Source: Tannerella sp. (GTDB lineage: Bacteria; Bacteroidota; Bacteroidia; Bacteroidales; Tannerellaceae). From it: DNA of 6,196 nucleotides. Location of the stretch: contig JAIRKN010000107.1 of assembly GCA_031260095.1 (NCBI GenBank), positions 1 through 6,196 on the forward strand. Direction: 5' to 3'. The notes below the pieces were generated by a model. The model saw only the letters and a list, made by a program, of their open reading frames with translations, was not told the DNA's origin and searched no databases. Numbering within the stretch: the stretch's first letter is position 1; the number at the start of each line of letters is the position of its first letter. Both the position numbers and the translations under genes were made by a program. Of this stretch, positions 5,675 to 6,196 are shown piece after piece.

Positions 5675-6130
5675 ATGAAAAAGGTGAAAAATTTTGTAAT
5701 ATGTTTTTCTGCACTGATTATATCCGCTTTGCAATTACCGGCACAGGAACATAAGCATGGAGGACGTAAACCCTTCGACAGGGAGGCGTTTACCGCTAAG
5801 CGGAATGTATATATAACGGAGCAAATCGGCCTGACGGCTACGGAAGCGTCTGTTTTTATCCCATTGGATAATGAGTTGATGCAAAAAAAGTTTGAAGTGG
5901 GTCGGGAATGCCATAGACTGGAACGTGAGTTGAAAAAGAAAGACGGCAAAACAGAAGAAGAATATAAGAAACTTCTGAAATGTCGTGAGGACGTGAAAGC
6001 GAAAAGGGATAAATTAGACAAAGAATATTTAGAGAAATTTAAAAAAGTTTTGTCTGTGGAGCAGATCGTCAAATATCAAAGCGCTGACCGGGCTTTCTTT
6101 GACGAATTTGTACGCGACCGGAAAAAATAA
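5675..6130 (+). CDS. Secreted Spy/CpxP-like periplasmic protein
   Basis: A 151-residue protein with a Sec signal peptide: lysines at the start, hydrophobic core FVICFSALIISAL (7-19) and likely cleavage after LPA (residue 23). The mature N-terminus is His-rich (EHKHGG, H26 and H28). The rest is predicted to be helical and very rich in Lys and Glu, typical of Spy/CpxP/CnrX-type all-alpha periplasmic proteins. LTATE (53-57) and LSVEQ (126-130) resemble the paired LTxxQ motifs of that group, the first being degenerate. Two cysteines, C79 and C103, remain in the mature protein. Known relatives are chaperones or metal sensors acting on envelope-stress systems. Being last in the cluster, it may feed a signal to the membrane protein or be a target of the sigma factor. 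Family assignment rests on pattern only. Confidence 0.6.
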   Translation: MKKVKNFVICFSALIISALQLPAQEHKHGGRKPFDREAFTAKRNVYITEQIGLTATEASVFIPLDNELMQKKFEVGRECHRLERELKKKDGKTEEEYKKLLKCREDVKAKRDKLDKEYLEKFKKVLSVEQIVKYQSADRAFFDEFVRDRKK

Positions 6131-6133
6131 AAG

Positions 6134-6149
6134 TTCTTGTTAACAAGAA
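6134..6149 (+). terminator. Perfect 16-bp palindrome after the sigma cluster, possible weak terminator
   Basis: TTCTTGTTAACAAGAA equals its own reverse complement and begins three bases after the last stop codon. As RNA it folds to a 6-bp stem with a TTAA loop. The T tract that should follow directly is interrupted (TAATATCATTTTTAG), so termination would be weak; a protein-binding site is possible instead. Confidence 0.4.
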
Positions 6150-6186
6150 TAATATCATTTTTAGTGTTTTTGTTTAGATTTAGTTT

Positions 6187-6194
6187 TAGCTTTG
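6187..6194 (+). promoter_or_regulatory. Possible -7 element for a gene beyond the window
   Basis: TAGCTTTG matches TAnnTTTG, but the nearest TTTG (6169-6172) is only 14 bases upstream, too close for a proper -33 element. It may be the -7 box of a rightward gene starting outside the window, or chance in T-rich sequence. Confidence 0.2.
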
Positions 6195-6196
6195 AT

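Noticed and set aside
5533..6072. Minus-strand 179-codon frame across the membrane-protein and Spy-like genes
   Set aside because: It is antisense to two genes whose signal peptide, membrane helix and spacing make sense; its Phe/Ser-rich translation is the usual mirror of Lys/Glu-rich coding sequence.

Overview
The window looks like a chromosomal segment of a Bacteroidales bacterium (Bacteroides/Parabacteroides-like; genus not determinable from this sequence). The evidence is the promoter type (a -33 TTTG and a -7 TAnnTTTG, seen perfectly upstream of rpoN), the long Bacteroidetes/plant-type IspG of 614 residues, and the small-sigma-factor gene cluster typical of the phylum. The window is mostly ordinary core genome, flanked by an unexplained 0.46-kb stretch at its left end.

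Left end (1-464): no convincing gene. This AT-rich stretch holds several inverted repeats, one of them a perfect 14-bp palindrome. It also holds two copies of a 19-bp direct repeat 63 bp apart, and the second copy runs into the ispG stop codon. Minus-strand block (465-4421): reading leftwards, rpoN (sigma-54), a 117-bp spacer with two competing hairpins, purE (purine synthesis, N5-CAIR mutase), then ispG (MEP isoprenoid pathway). purE and ispG overlap by one base (TAATG) and are surely co-transcribed. rpoN could read into them.

Intergenic region 4391-4668 separates divergent transcription units. A near-perfect Bacteroidetes promoter drives rpoN leftwards, and a second one (TATTTTTG at -7) drives a sigma-factor cluster rightwards. 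A 9-bp-arm inverted repeat sits on the rpoN -33 element.

Plus-strand block (4669-6130): an ECF-type sigma factor, a 130-residue single-pass membrane protein with the layout of an anti-sigma factor, and a 151-residue secreted Spy/CpxP-like protein with a His-rich mature N-terminus and L[TS]xxQ-type motifs. The order sigma factor, membrane anti-sigma, periplasmic Spy/CnrX-like protein suggests a compact envelope- or metal-stress signalling unit. This is the part most worth following up. A perfect 16-bp palindrome follows the last gene.
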